A DNA stretch of 64,000 nucleotides from Clostridium sp. (GTDB lineage: Bacteria; Bacillota; Clostridia; Clostridiales; Clostridiaceae): positions 1-64,000 of the forward strand of contig JARIDB010000179.1 in the NCBI GenBank assembly GCA_029257045.1, written 5' to 3'. Shown here piece after piece: positions 8,794-17,058 of the stretch (position 1 is the stretch's first letter; every line of letters starts with the position of its first letter). The position numbers were made by a program, and so were the translations under genes. A model generated the notes under the pieces. It was not told the DNA's origin and searched no databases. It saw nothing but the letters and a program-made list of their open reading frames with translations.

Positions 8794-9261
8794 ATGGGTC
8801 TGAATCAAAATTATCAATTAGACGAATTAGATCTTCAAATATTAGATTTATTAATTAAAGATTGTAGAACTCCCTACTTAGAAATTGCTCGTATTTGTCA
8901 TGTTAGTGGTGGTACAATTCATGTTAGAATGAAGAAAATGGAAGACCTTGGTATAATAAAAGGAACAAGAATACTCCTTAATTTACCTAAACTAGGTTAT
9001 GACGTTTGTTGCTTTGTTGGAATATATGTCGATAAAGCATCCTCTTTCCAAAATGTTTTTGATGAATTATCAAAAATAAAAGAAGTTGTTGAGTTACACT
9101 TAACTACAGGTAATTATTCTGTTTTTTCAAAAGTAATATGCAAAAATATATCAGATTTACAAGACATTTTACTTAACAAAATAAACCCTATTGAAGGTAT
9201 TCAAAGAACTGATACTATCATTTCTTTAAACCAACCTATAGATAGAAACATAACAATTTAA
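8794..9261 (+). CDS. Lrp/AsnC family transcriptional regulator
   Basis: A 155-residue DNA-binding regulator. The N-terminal winged helix (about 8-65) shows the Lrp pattern LDELDLQILDLLIKDCRTPY, then the recognition helix VSGGTIHVRMKKMEDLGIIKG. The C-terminal RAM domain (about 75-150) normally binds amino acids; a TTGNYS turn sits near residue 108. Lrp proteins act as dimers or octamers and often control amino acid metabolism or their own gene. ATG at 8794 follows GGGGTG. Its target is unknown; the nearest downstream gene encodes a DUF378 membrane protein 66 bases away. Confidence 0.88.
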   Translation: MGLNQNYQLDELDLQILDLLIKDCRTPYLEIARICHVSGGTIHVRMKKMEDLGIIKGTRILLNLPKLGYDVCCFVGIYVDKASSFQNVFDELSKIKEVVELHLTTGNYSVFSKVICKNISDLQDILLNKINPIEGIQRTDTIISLNQPIDRNITI

Positions 9262-9327
9262 ATAGTATAATAATAATCTTTAATTTGGTTATAATAATCT
9301 TATAATCTATATTAAAGGAGTGATGTT

Positions 9328-9519
9328 ATGAAAACTTTACGTTATATAGCTTTATGTTTAGTTATAATTGGTGCAGTAAACTGGGGTTTAATTGGATTTT
9401 TTAAATTTAACTTAGTTGATACAATTTTTATGACTATGCCTGCTATTAGTAGAATAATTTATGCTTTAGTTGGAATCTCAGGTTTATATTGTTTAACTTT
9501 TTTTGGAGACGATAAATAA
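9328..9519 (+). CDS. DUF378 domain small membrane protein
   Basis: A 63-residue protein of the DUF378 family, function unknown. It has two hydrophobic helices (about 5-25 and 35-58) and the family's characteristic ALCLVIIGAVNWGLIGFF segment, with a conserved Asn-Trp-Gly turn. AAAGGAGTG precedes the ATG at 9328. It follows the Lrp regulator gene on the same strand, so regulation by it or co-transcription is possible. A strong hairpin begins at the stop codon. Confidence 0.85.
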   Translation: MKTLRYIALCLVIIGAVNWGLIGFFKFNLVDTIFMTMPAISRIIYALVGISGLYCLTFFGDDK

Positions 9520-9563
9520 AATAACAAAAAGCCTACTTAAATAAGTAGGCTTTTTGTTATTTT
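9518..9563. terminator. Bidirectional terminator, DUF378 gene / PEPCK-like gene
   Basis: A perfect stem of more than 20 bp with core AAAAAGCCTACTTA / TAAGTAGGCTTTTT and a 2-base loop, between converging genes and overlapping both stop codons. Confidence 0.9.
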
Positions 9564-11305
9564 AAATTTTTAATTATTTTAAATAATTCTATAGCTGCAT
9601 TTCTAGGTCCATTTTTTTCTTTTCCTTCTACTCCTAATGAAGTTTTTATTTGACCTACTTTAACTGTACCTTTAAACATAGCATCAAAATATTTATCTAT
9701 TAATATATCTGTTTCTGCTTGTTTTTGAGCTGGCCCAAAAGGATTTGCAAAATAACTTTCTACTAGCCCTTCTTCAGTTGTAGTTCCTTTAGCCATTCTA
9801 GCACCTGATTTAAATACCTTAATAGATTCTTCTGGATTATTAAAGTATTCTATAGCCCTATCTCCTTCTTTTATTTCCGCATAATTATTTGCATATAAGA
9901 ATAAATCTACTTCATAGCCTTTTACAATTTCCTTATAAGGTGTTATTGGCATTACAAGCCTTGCATTTATCTTATCTGGGTTCATAAATATACTTCTATC
10001 AATCTCTTTAAAAGCATATCCTTGATCTAAGTCATCAAGTCTTACAAAAGCACCTATTTCTGTACCATATCCAAAAATTCTTCCATCAACTTCTTTAAAT
10101 GTTCCCATATCATCAAATATAATTGTCATATTACTAATATAATTTTCACTTAATGATCTAAATGCTTCTAAGCTCTCTGATTTCCCAGCTCCACTATCAC
10201 CCATTATAACTACATTAGCTGATTTACCATCTTTTAATTCTATGTTTACCATAGCACCATGGATTGGTAAGTATCCTCTTTTTATCATTACCAAGTTGTG
10301 TAGTGTTAAAGTCATCTTTTTCATATAACCAAAATAGTCTATTTCATCACAATGCGTAATATATCCTACCATTATATCATTTTCTTTATCATCATAGAAA
10401 ACTGTTTTATTCTCTAAAGTTTCATCAGTAGCTCCCATTGCATAAACTAAATCTGGCTTCTTTCCTTTATATTCTTCAAATCTTGCCATTTCAAATAAGT
10501 TACATAAAGTAACACCATGTTGCATAAAATCTCTATGGAAATAAATAAATGCAATAAGCTCTCCGACCTTTGCAGGATAACAGAACCAATGATCTTTATT
10601 AAATTTTCCATCTTTTAATGGATTATAATCTACCTCTTGAAACATACCGTTCCTTGTATTCTTTTTAGGATATGTTATAAATGGTGATTCAAGTAATATA
10701 CTATCAATAAATTCAATATCTTCTAAAGCTTCATATCCTTTTGGTAATGACCACGATACTTTATTTATCTTTAATGATGCATTTCCTCCAACAGGTATTT
10801 GTCTAAATACATTTGGTTGATATCCTATAATATTCTTCTCAACTTTTCTATATAACTTTAGTATTAAAGTAGATAATGATGTATTAGCTTGTGTAAAGCT
10901 TACTGCTGAAAGCCCCTCTTGTCTTTTATAGCTATGAATTAAAGTATATCTTTCAAGTCTTCTCCAGAATAAATATATATCTTCTATTATAGAAATTAGT
11001 TCATCCTTATTTGTAAATAGACCCTTATAATACTCATTTGCTTCCATTATCTCATTAATATTCATAACTGTTAGGTATTTGAAAACTTTTGTTAAATGTA
11101 TTGTTATTTCATTTACATCTTCAATTTTAAAACTATCTCTTAAATATCTCCAATTTAAAGAAACCTTTTTTTTAGAGGTTTTTAAATACCTTTCTATTAC
11201 TTTTCTAAATCCTTCGCTTTCAACTAATTCTTCAAAAGTACTACAGTATTTGGCAGTGAAGTTTATTAATACTTTGTCATTACTTATTGAAAATTCTTTT
11301 CTCAT
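9557..11305 (-). CDS. PEPCK-like P-loop protein with HPr-kinase-type Walker A
   Basis: A 582-residue protein that resembles phosphoenolpyruvate carboxykinase in its C-terminal half. The segment GARMAKGTTTEEGLVESYF recalls the PEPCK substrate loop. The P-loop, however, reads GDSGAGKSE (369-377), much closer to the GxSGxGKSE of HPr kinase/phosphorylase than to the usual GLSGTGKTT of PEPCK. An acidic metal-site motif, IIFDDMG, follows about 30 residues later. The first 200 residues are helical and unlike PEPCK. HPr kinase and PEPCK share a fold, so a true PEPCK reaction should not be assumed; a kinase role is equally possible. ATG at 11305 follows GGGGGC. It is monocistronic. Confidence 0.6.
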   Translation of the reverse strand: MRKEFSISNDKVLINFTAKYCSTFEELVESEGFRKVIERYLKTSKKKVSLNWRYLRDSFKIEDVNEITIHLTKVFKYLTVMNINEIMEANEYYKGLFTNKDELISIIEDIYLFWRRLERYTLIHSYKRQEGLSAVSFTQANTSLSTLILKLYRKVEKNIIGYQPNVFRQIPVGGNASLKINKVSWSLPKGYEALEDIEFIDSILLESPFITYPKKNTRNGMFQEVDYNPLKDGKFNKDHWFCYPAKVGELIAFIYFHRDFMQHGVTLCNLFEMARFEEYKGKKPDLVYAMGATDETLENKTVFYDDKENDIMVGYITHCDEIDYFGYMKKMTLTLHNLVMIKRGYLPIHGAMVNIELKDGKSANVVIMGDSGAGKSESLEAFRSLSENYISNMTIIFDDMGTFKEVDGRIFGYGTEIGAFVRLDDLDQGYAFKEIDRSIFMNPDKINARLVMPITPYKEIVKGYEVDLFLYANNYAEIKEGDRAIEYFNNPEESIKVFKSGARMAKGTTTEEGLVESYFANPFGPAQKQAETDILIDKYFDAMFKGTVKVGQIKTSLGVEGKEKNGPRNAAIELFKIIKNLK

Positions 11306-11543
11306 AACTTTGCCCCCTTTTGAATTTTTAACTTATAAAACTTTCATTTTTCTAATATTTTTTTATAGTATAGCATAAAATATGCAAGTTTAGTAATAAT
11401 ACTTTTTCATTTTTCAAATTTTATAATATTATTATTTAATTTATCCTTATTATATAAAAATGTGATAAATAAAAAATGACCCAAAAAATAAAATTATACT
11501 AAGTTATTGCATAATGAATTTATTATAATTTCCTAACTAATAA

Positions 11544-11578
11544 AAAGGACATCACTTTTATATTTCATGATGCCCTTT
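11544..11578 (-). terminator. Terminator downstream of plsC
   Basis: Read leftward, AAAGGGCATCA pairs with TGATGTCCTTT (one G-U pair) across an 11-base loop, followed by a T-rich run. It lies directly after the plsC stop codon. Confidence 0.75.
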
Positions 11579-11591
11579 AAACTCCTATTTA

Positions 11592-12299
11592 TTATTGTCC
11601 TAAATTCTTAGCTATGACAGCTCTTACCTTCTCCATTAAAGCTTTTTCTTCTTCTCTATTTAAGTTTTCTGTGTAAAATGGTTCTGAGAAAGTTATTGTT
11701 AAGTCTATAGCCCTAAACTTTTTCCCCTTCTCAAAGGCTCTATAAGCTCCATCTATTGTTACTGGTACAATTGGTGCTTTTGCCATAGTTGCAAGTTTTA
11801 AACTGCCTTTTTTAAAGTCTTTAAGCTTACCATCTTGGCTTCTTGTTCCTTCCGGAAAAATAGCCATACTGTAACCTTCTTTTATATTATCTGAGCCCTT
11901 TTTTATTGATTTTATTGCTTCTCTTGCATTTTCTCTATCTAAAGGAACACACTTATATCGATTTATCCAAAAACCTAAAAAAGGTGCATTTATCATTTCT
12001 TTTTTAGCTATGAACCCCATACACTTATCTACAGAGTCTATTAAAACTGGTATATCTAAAATACTAGTATGATTTCCCATATAGCAACAAGGTTCTTTAG
12101 GAATATTCTCCTTACCTTTTATAGTTATATTTAAGCCTATGATTTTCACTGTAAATCTAGACCAGTCTTTAGCAACCTTTCCACAATAATCTACCCCAGC
12201 TTTCTCTCCCTTTGTTTTTTTTACAATCCAAAGCTTTATAGATTTTAAGGACATATAAATCATATAAAAGAAATAAATAATTATTTTTACTATATTCAT
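11592..12299 (-). CDS. plsC: 1-acyl-sn-glycerol-3-phosphate acyltransferase
   Basis: A 235-residue membrane-associated acyltransferase that makes phosphatidic acid from lysophosphatidic acid. After an N-terminal hydrophobic anchor (about 3-20) come the catalytic motif NHTSILD (HX4D, near residue 76), the substrate motif FPEGTRS (near 148), and the downstream IVPVTIDG motif. ATG at 12299 follows GGTGAA. It is transcribed alone and ends in a clear terminator. Length and motifs are normal for the PlsC family; homologues of this type can also act on other lysolipids. Confidence 0.85.
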   Translation of the reverse strand: MNIVKIIIYFFYMIYMSLKSIKLWIVKKTKGEKAGVDYCGKVAKDWSRFTVKIIGLNITIKGKENIPKEPCCYMGNHTSILDIPVLIDSVDKCMGFIAKKEMINAPFLGFWINRYKCVPLDRENAREAIKSIKKGSDNIKEGYSMAIFPEGTRSQDGKLKDFKKGSLKLATMAKAPIVPVTIDGAYRAFEKGKKFRAIDLTITFSEPFYTENLNREEEKALMEKVRAVIAKNLGQ

Positions 12300-12469
12300 A
12301 TTTCACCAACCTTCAAATTTGTTATCAATTTTAATAATATAAGTTTCATTATATAAATATATATTATTCTATTTTAAAGTAATATCTCTTTAGTTAATAT
12401 TTTTTATTTTTATAATTTAACATTATTTTGTCTATAATACAAATACTATGCTTTTATAGGAGTTTTATT

Positions 12470-13318
12470 ATGTTTAGAAGAAAAAAACTTTTCCCAATTT
12501 TAATTATATTCATCCTAGGAATTTTATTAATTTCGAATAAAATCCTACAATTAAAAAAGTCTTCTTTAGATATTTCTAATAAAATGTTAGTTCATTTTAT
12601 AGATGTAGATCAAGGTGACTCTATATTAGTCCAAGTAAATAATAAGAACTTATTAATAGATTCAGGCCCATCTTATGCTAAAGAAAACCTATTTAATTAT
12701 TTAAGATCAATTAATATCAAAACTTTTGATTATATTATAGCTACTCATCCCCATGAAGATCATATTGGAAATATGAGTTCTATTATTAATAATTATAAAG
12801 TTCTAAATTTTTATTCACCAAAAGCTACTAGTAACACTAAAGCCTTTGAGACCATGGTTGAAAGCTTATCTAGAAAAAATTTAAAAATAAATGTCATAAA
12901 GGCAAATATAAATTCTATAGACCTTGGTAAGAATACTAAAGTCGAATTTTTTTCTCCTAATAATTCTACTTATGAAAACACAAATAATTATTCACCTATT
13001 TTTAAAATAACTTATGGAAAAACGTCTTTTTTATTTACTGGAGATGCTGAAGAATTAATAGAATCTGAAGTTATTAATAATAACTATAACCTAAAATCTG
13101 ACTTACTAAAAGTTGGTCATCATGGTTCTTCAACTTCTACCTCAAAAAGATTCTTTCAAAAAGTTAATCCTAAAATATCTATTATTTCTGTAGGAGAAAA
13201 TAATATTTACAACCATCCAAAGGAAGATGTCTTATCAACAATTAATACTTCTAAAATCTTAAGAACAGATTTAGAAGGTACTATACTTATAACTTCAGAT
13301 GGATTATCTTTAAAATGA
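12470..13318 (+). CDS. ComEC/Rec2-type metallo-beta-lactamase-fold hydrolase
   Basis: A 282-residue membrane-anchored or secreted protein. An N-terminal hydrophobic helix (about 8-25) is followed by a metallo-beta-lactamase domain like the C-terminal domain of ComEC. Metal motifs are THPHEDHIG (HxHxDH), FTGDAEE, and the late GHHGSSTS. FIDVDQGDSILVQ opens the domain as in other members. ATG at 12470 follows ATAGGAG; a TTG at 12428 would place that site inside the gene. Family members include extracellular nucleases and hydrolases, and the substrate here is unknown. A TATAAT at 12433-12438 may be its -10 box. Confidence 0.8.
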   Translation: MFRRKKLFPILIIFILGILLISNKILQLKKSSLDISNKMLVHFIDVDQGDSILVQVNNKNLLIDSGPSYAKENLFNYLRSINIKTFDYIIATHPHEDHIGNMSSIINNYKVLNFYSPKATSNTKAFETMVESLSRKNLKINVIKANINSIDLGKNTKVEFFSPNNSTYENTNNYSPIFKITYGKTSFLFTGDAEELIESEVINNNYNLKSDLLKVGHHGSSTSTSKRFFQKVNPKISIISVGENNIYNHPKEDVLSTINTSKILRTDLEGTILITSDGLSLK

Positions 13319-13357
13319 TAGATGCTCCTAAATTAAATTTAGGAGCATCTATCATTT
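13313..13357. terminator. Bidirectional terminator after the MBL hydrolase gene
   Basis: A perfect 20-bp stem with core ATGATAGATGCTCCTAAA and a 5-base loop. It begins within the last codons of the rightward gene and faces the converging YprB-type gene. Confidence 0.88.
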
Positions 13358-13395
13358 AAGAATTTCTTCTTAAATAAATTGTTTTAATTGCATCC

Positions 13396-14199
13396 TTAGT
13401 TAGTTTTGTTAATATCTTCTTCACTTTTCTCTTCTTTAAGAAGATCATTTTCCTTTTCATTTATTAAGTTATCTTCTAAATTAGAATCTATCTCTAATTC
13501 TTCTACTTTATCTAAATGATGTTTTTCATTTTTAACCTTATCTTCTTCTGGTTGTTTTCTAGGTTCTACATATTCCTTCCAGTCTACATAAATTTTATAT
13601 AAATTAGTTACATCTTGTTCATTATAAACTAGAATAGTTTCTATTTTTTCTTTCGGCATCCTTTGTATATATTCTCTATCTTTTAAAACCTTATTAAATG
13701 TTTTAGCTAGGTTAGATCCACTAATTAAATCTCCCTCTCTTTGAATTTTAAATTCCTTTTCTAGATTTTTAAGTCCGATAGAATGACCAATTTCTTTTTC
13801 ATATTCTCTTTGAATATCAATATCTTCAAATTCCTTTGAAAAATTATATTCTATCCTGTATTTTTTAAAAAGATAATTTATTACTGTATAGTCATTGTTA
13901 CCTGAAAAAGTAACTATTGCCTTTTTACCTTTTCTTTTCATCTTAATAAAGTACCTTTTAGCTAAATCTAATATTTGTATAACTTCGCCTTTATTTTCAA
14001 TCATATATTGAGTAACATATAATTTATTATTTTCATATATACATGCTCCAAAAACACCTATGCATTTAGGTTTTTTATAAACATAATGTTCTAAATCAAA
14101 AAATATAAGTTCCTCTGGTTGTCTGTTAATTATATTAGTCTTTAGTCTAAAGTTCTCTGGTAAAGATTCTACTTCTAGTACATTTTCTCTAATTATCAC
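13396..14199 (-). CDS. YprB-type ribonuclease H-like domain protein
   Basis: A 267-residue protein with an RNase H-like 3'-5' exonuclease fold of the YprB class. Likely catalytic acidic residues lie in FFDLEHYVY (about residue 34), FSGNNDYTVINYLF (about 98) and YNEQDVTNLY (about 192), matching the DEDD pattern. From about residue 205 to the end the chain is almost entirely Glu, Lys, Asp and Asn and is probably disordered or coiled. The start is GTG at 14199, preceded by AAGAGTGG. In Bacillus YprB is encoded beside a helicase; here no partner is adjacent. Substrate not known. Confidence 0.7.
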   Translation of the reverse strand: MIIRENVLEVESLPENFRLKTNIINRQPEELIFFDLEHYVYKKPKCIGVFGACIYENNKLYVTQYMIENKGEVIQILDLAKRYFIKMKRKGKKAIVTFSGNNDYTVINYLFKKYRIEYNFSKEFEDIDIQREYEKEIGHSIGLKNLEKEFKIQREGDLISGSNLAKTFNKVLKDREYIQRMPKEKIETILVYNEQDVTNLYKIYVDWKEYVEPRKQPEEDKVKNEKHHLDKVEELEIDSNLEDNLINEKENDLLKEEKSEEDINKTN

Positions 14200-14410
14200 A
14201 TTACCACTCTTTCTTGCTTATCATTATCACCTTTTGTCCTTATTTTATCTTATAACATTATATCATTTTTTTTGCAAATATAAAAATATTAAATATCCTT
14301 TTAATTATATAATATTATGTAATTCATTATATGTTCTATATTATTGAATTTACTATAAAACTACAATATTATTACATCTATTTTCCCTCCCTGTTTTATG
14401 GTAATACTTA

Positions 14411-14461
14411 TTGACTATATTTGAATACTTGTTTATAATAAACATATGATAATGATTTTCA
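14411..14461 (+). promoter_or_regulatory. Sigma-A promoter with Fur box for the Cys-rich membrane peptide
   Basis: TTGACT (14411-14416) and TATAAT (14434-14439) stand 17 bases apart, near consensus. Immediately after, at the expected transcription start, TGATAATGATTTTCA (14447-14461) matches 14 of 15 positions of the 7-1-7 Fur consensus TGATAATNATTATCA. Iron-loaded Fur bound here would block transcription. The rest of the 314-base gap on the left contains no other recognisable element. Confidence 0.75.
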
Positions 14462-14513
14462 ATACTAACTCTATTGAAATCATAAATACTGATTTATAAA
14501 AGAAGGTGTTTTT

Positions 14514-14687
14514 ATGGAAATATTTATCACTATTATTATAGTAGCATTTGCAGGGTACTCTCTTTATAAAAGCTTAGCAAAATCTACAAAAGGTGGTTGT
14601 AGTGGCTGCAGTAGTAATTGTCCTTCAAAAGGAAGTTGCTCCTCAATTACTAAAGATGATTCTAATTTAATAAAGTTTATAAAGTAA
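14514..14687 (+). CDS. FeoB-associated Cys-rich membrane protein
   Basis: A 57-residue protein. One membrane helix (residues 2-18, EIFITIIIVAFAGYSLY) is followed by KSLAKSTKGG and a cysteine cluster, CSGCSSNC, then a fourth Cys near residue 42. This is the layout of the FeoB-associated Cys-rich membrane family, small proteins usually found beside ferrous-iron transporters and thought to handle metal. AAGGTG precedes the ATG. The Fur box directly upstream supports an iron role. Unusually, no feoA or feoB lies in the window, so its partner must be encoded elsewhere. Confidence 0.82.
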   Translation: MEIFITIIIVAFAGYSLYKSLAKSTKGGCSGCSSNCPSKGSCSSITKDDSNLIKFIK

Positions 14688-14728
14688 AAAAGTGAAAATA
14701 TAACAGGATGAATTTATTATAATTTACT

Positions 14729-14764
14729 AAATAGAAAAGGATGGTAACCCATCCTTTTCTATTT
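14729..14764. terminator. Terminator, Cys-rich peptide / argS
   Basis: A perfect 16-bp stem (AAATAGAAAAGGATGG with its complement) closed by a TAAC loop, with A/T tracts on both sides, between converging genes. Confidence 0.88.
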
Positions 14765-14768
14765 CAAC

Positions 14769-16460
14769 TTACATTTTTTCTACTACTTGAATTCCTAATA
14801 AATATAAGGAATTTTCAATTACTTGACAAGTTGCTTTTACAAGATTAATTCTTGCTAACTTTAACCCTTCATCTTCGATATTTAAAACTGAATGAGCATT
14901 ATAGAACTTATTAAAAGTCTTAGCTACTTCAATTGAATATCTTGTTACAATTGAAGGTTCAAGTTTTTCAGCTGCATTATGAATAGTTTTTTCAAAACTT
15001 TCTAAAACTTTAACTAATTCAAACTCTTCCTTTGAAGTTAACTTAGAATAGTCAACTTCTCCTTTTATTTCAGAAGCCCTTGCTAAAATACTATTTGCTC
15101 TTGCATAAGAGTATTGAACATAAGGTCCAGTTTCCCCTTCAAAGGAAAGCATTTCTTTCCAATCAAAGATAATATCTTTTTCTCTTGAATTTTTAAGATA
15201 AGTAAATAGTATAGAACCTATTCCAATCTTTTTAGCTACTTCTTCTTTATTTTCAAGAGTTGGATTTTTTTCATTTATTACTTCTTTTGCTTTTTCAATT
15301 GTTTCTCTAGTTAAATCATCAAGTGTTATAACTTTACCTTTTCTTGTAGATAATGCTCCCTCTGTTGATTTAACTAAGCCGAACCCTACATGTTTACAAT
15401 CTTTAGCCCATTCATGTCCTGCAAGTTCTAACACCTTAAATACTTGTTTAAAGTGTAGTGATTGAGTTCCACCAACAACATATATACATTTATCAAAATC
15501 ATAAGTTTTCTTTCTATATATTGCAGCAGCTAAGTCTCTAGTTGCATATATCGTAGCTCCATCGCCTTTTAAAACTATACATGGAGGCATATTATATTCA
15601 TCAAGCATTACAACTTGTGCTCCATTACTTTCAACTAAGATACCTTTATCTCTTAATTCTTTTATAACAACATCCATTTTATCATTGTAGAAAGCTTCTC
15701 CATTAAAGGAATCAAACTTAACATCAAATATATCATATATTCTATTAAATTCCTTTAAACTTAAGTCTTTAAATCTAGTCCATAAAGCTTCAACATCCTT
15801 ATCTCCATCTTCTAAGGCTTTAAAGTAAGCTCTTCCTTCATCTACTAAAGAAGGATCTTTTTCTGCTTCTTCATGGAATTTCACATATATTCTTAAAAGT
15901 TCATCTATTGGATTTTCTTCTAAGGCATCTTCATTACCCCATTTTTTATAAGCTGATATTAGTTTGCCAAATTGAGTTCCCCAGTCACCTAAATGATTAA
16001 GTCCTTCTACATGGTAGCCTTCTTTTTTAAATATTTTATATAAAGAATTTCCTATAGCTGTAGTAAATAGGTGTCCGACATGGAAAGGTTTTGCAATATT
16101 GGGTGAAGAATATTCAACACATATAGTTTTTCCTTCTCCAATCCTTGAGGAACCATAACTTTCTTTTTCTAAAATTACCTTTTCTATAACATTCTTAGTA
16201 AATATACTTTTATCCGCAAAGAAATTTATATATGGTCCAAGGTTAATAACCTTCTCAAAACCTTCTTTATCTATTTTACCAGCTAATTCTTCTGATATAA
16301 CATTTGGTGCTTTTCTAAATTCCTTAGCTAATTGGAAGCAAGGAAAAGCATAGTCCCCCATTTCAGGTTTTGGTGGAATCTCTATTAATCTTTCAATATT
16401 TTCAATTTCCATATCAACATTTTTACTTATTGCTTCAGCAACTTTCTTTTTATAATCCAT
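14769..16460 (-). CDS. argS: Arginyl-tRNA synthetase
   Basis: A 563-residue class I aminoacyl-tRNA synthetase that charges tRNA-Arg. Order of parts: N-terminal tRNA-recognition domain, catalytic HIGH-type motif in [18 protein letters not shown] (about residue 125), the KMSKS-like region [13 protein letters not shown] (about 370), and a C-terminal helical DALR anticodon-binding domain starting near [18 protein letters not shown] at 16460 follows GGAGGAG. A T-box leader upstream indicates that uncharged tRNA-Arg induces expression. Length is normal for the family. Confidence 0.97.
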   Translation of the reverse strand: MDYKKKVAEAISKNVDMEIENIERLIEIPPKPEMGDYAFPCFQLAKEFRKAPNVISEELAGKIDKEGFEKVINLGPYINFFADKSIFTKNVIEKVILEKESYGSSRIGEGKTICVEYSSPNIAKPFHVGHLFTTAIGNSLYKIFKKEGYHVEGLNHLGDWGTQFGKLISAYKKWGNEDALEENPIDELLRIYVKFHEEAEKDPSLVDEGRAYFKALEDGDKDVEALWTRFKDLSLKEFNRIYDIFDVKFDSFNGEAFYNDKMDVVIKELRDKGILVESNGAQVVMLDEYNMPPCIVLKGDGATIYATRDLAAAIYRKKTYDFDKCIYVVGGTQSLHFKQVFKVLELAGHEWAKDCKHVGFGLVKSTEGALSTRKGKVITLDDLTRETIEKAKEVINEKNPTLENKEEVAKKIGIGSILFTYLKNSREKDIIFDWKEMLSFEGETGPYVQYSYARANSILARASEIKGEVDYSKLTSKEEFELVKVLESFEKTIHNAAEKLEPSIVTRYSIEVAKTFNKFYNAHSVLNIEDEGLKLARINLVKATCQVIENSLYLLGIQVVEKM

Positions 16461-16554
16461 TTTCTTCTCCTCCTAATTGTAAAATAAAAACTGAATGTTG
16501 AAATCATAATAACTTATCTACAAAATAAAGTTATTATAACTTCTTATAAAATAA

Positions 16555-16745
16555 AAAAACGCCTCTTATAAAATAAGAGACGAAGTAATTCCGCGGTACC
16601 ACTCTAATTGCAAAATGCCACTTAATGCTTTAACGCAGCAAAACGTAATTCCTCAAAGGTTCTCTTCCTTGTATTAAATCTTATAGAGCTTACACCATTC
16701 TCTAATCGCTTTAAGCTTTTAATAAAGTACTCTTCTTATCATAGA
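16555..16745 (-). promoter_or_regulatory. T-box leader of argS
   Basis: A T-box riboswitch read leftward. The T-box sequence AGTGGTACCGCGG lies at 16603-16591. The distal Stem I loop shows AGAGAATGGTG with pairing AGCTTA / TAAGCT arms, and AGTA occurs near the 5' end. An intrinsic terminator (CGTCTCTTA / TAAGAGGCG plus a T run) lies at 16582-16560, so antitermination by uncharged tRNA is expected. An AGA (Arg) triplet lies in the area where the specifier should be, but I could not resolve the specifier loop. The remaining sequence to 17058 is AT-rich and presumably holds the divergent promoters. Confidence 0.9.
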
Positions 16746-17058
16746 AATTATTTTATTAATTATATTAGAATCATTATACATAAATTATCAATTTATTGTC
16801 AACTAAATTTGAAGTCTTAAAAGATTTCAATATATATTATGTTGTTTTTTATATGCCTTAATTAGATAAATAATTCACTTAAACTTATAAATCATATCAT
16901 TAACTATGTTGAATATAAAATCTTTATTGTAGCTTATATACATATTGTTTTAAAGTGATATAATATTCTATTATATATAGTTCAATTAATATTACAAATT
17001 ATTAAAAGTATTATAACATTAATTTCTTAATAAATTTATTTAATATAAAGGAGTAATT

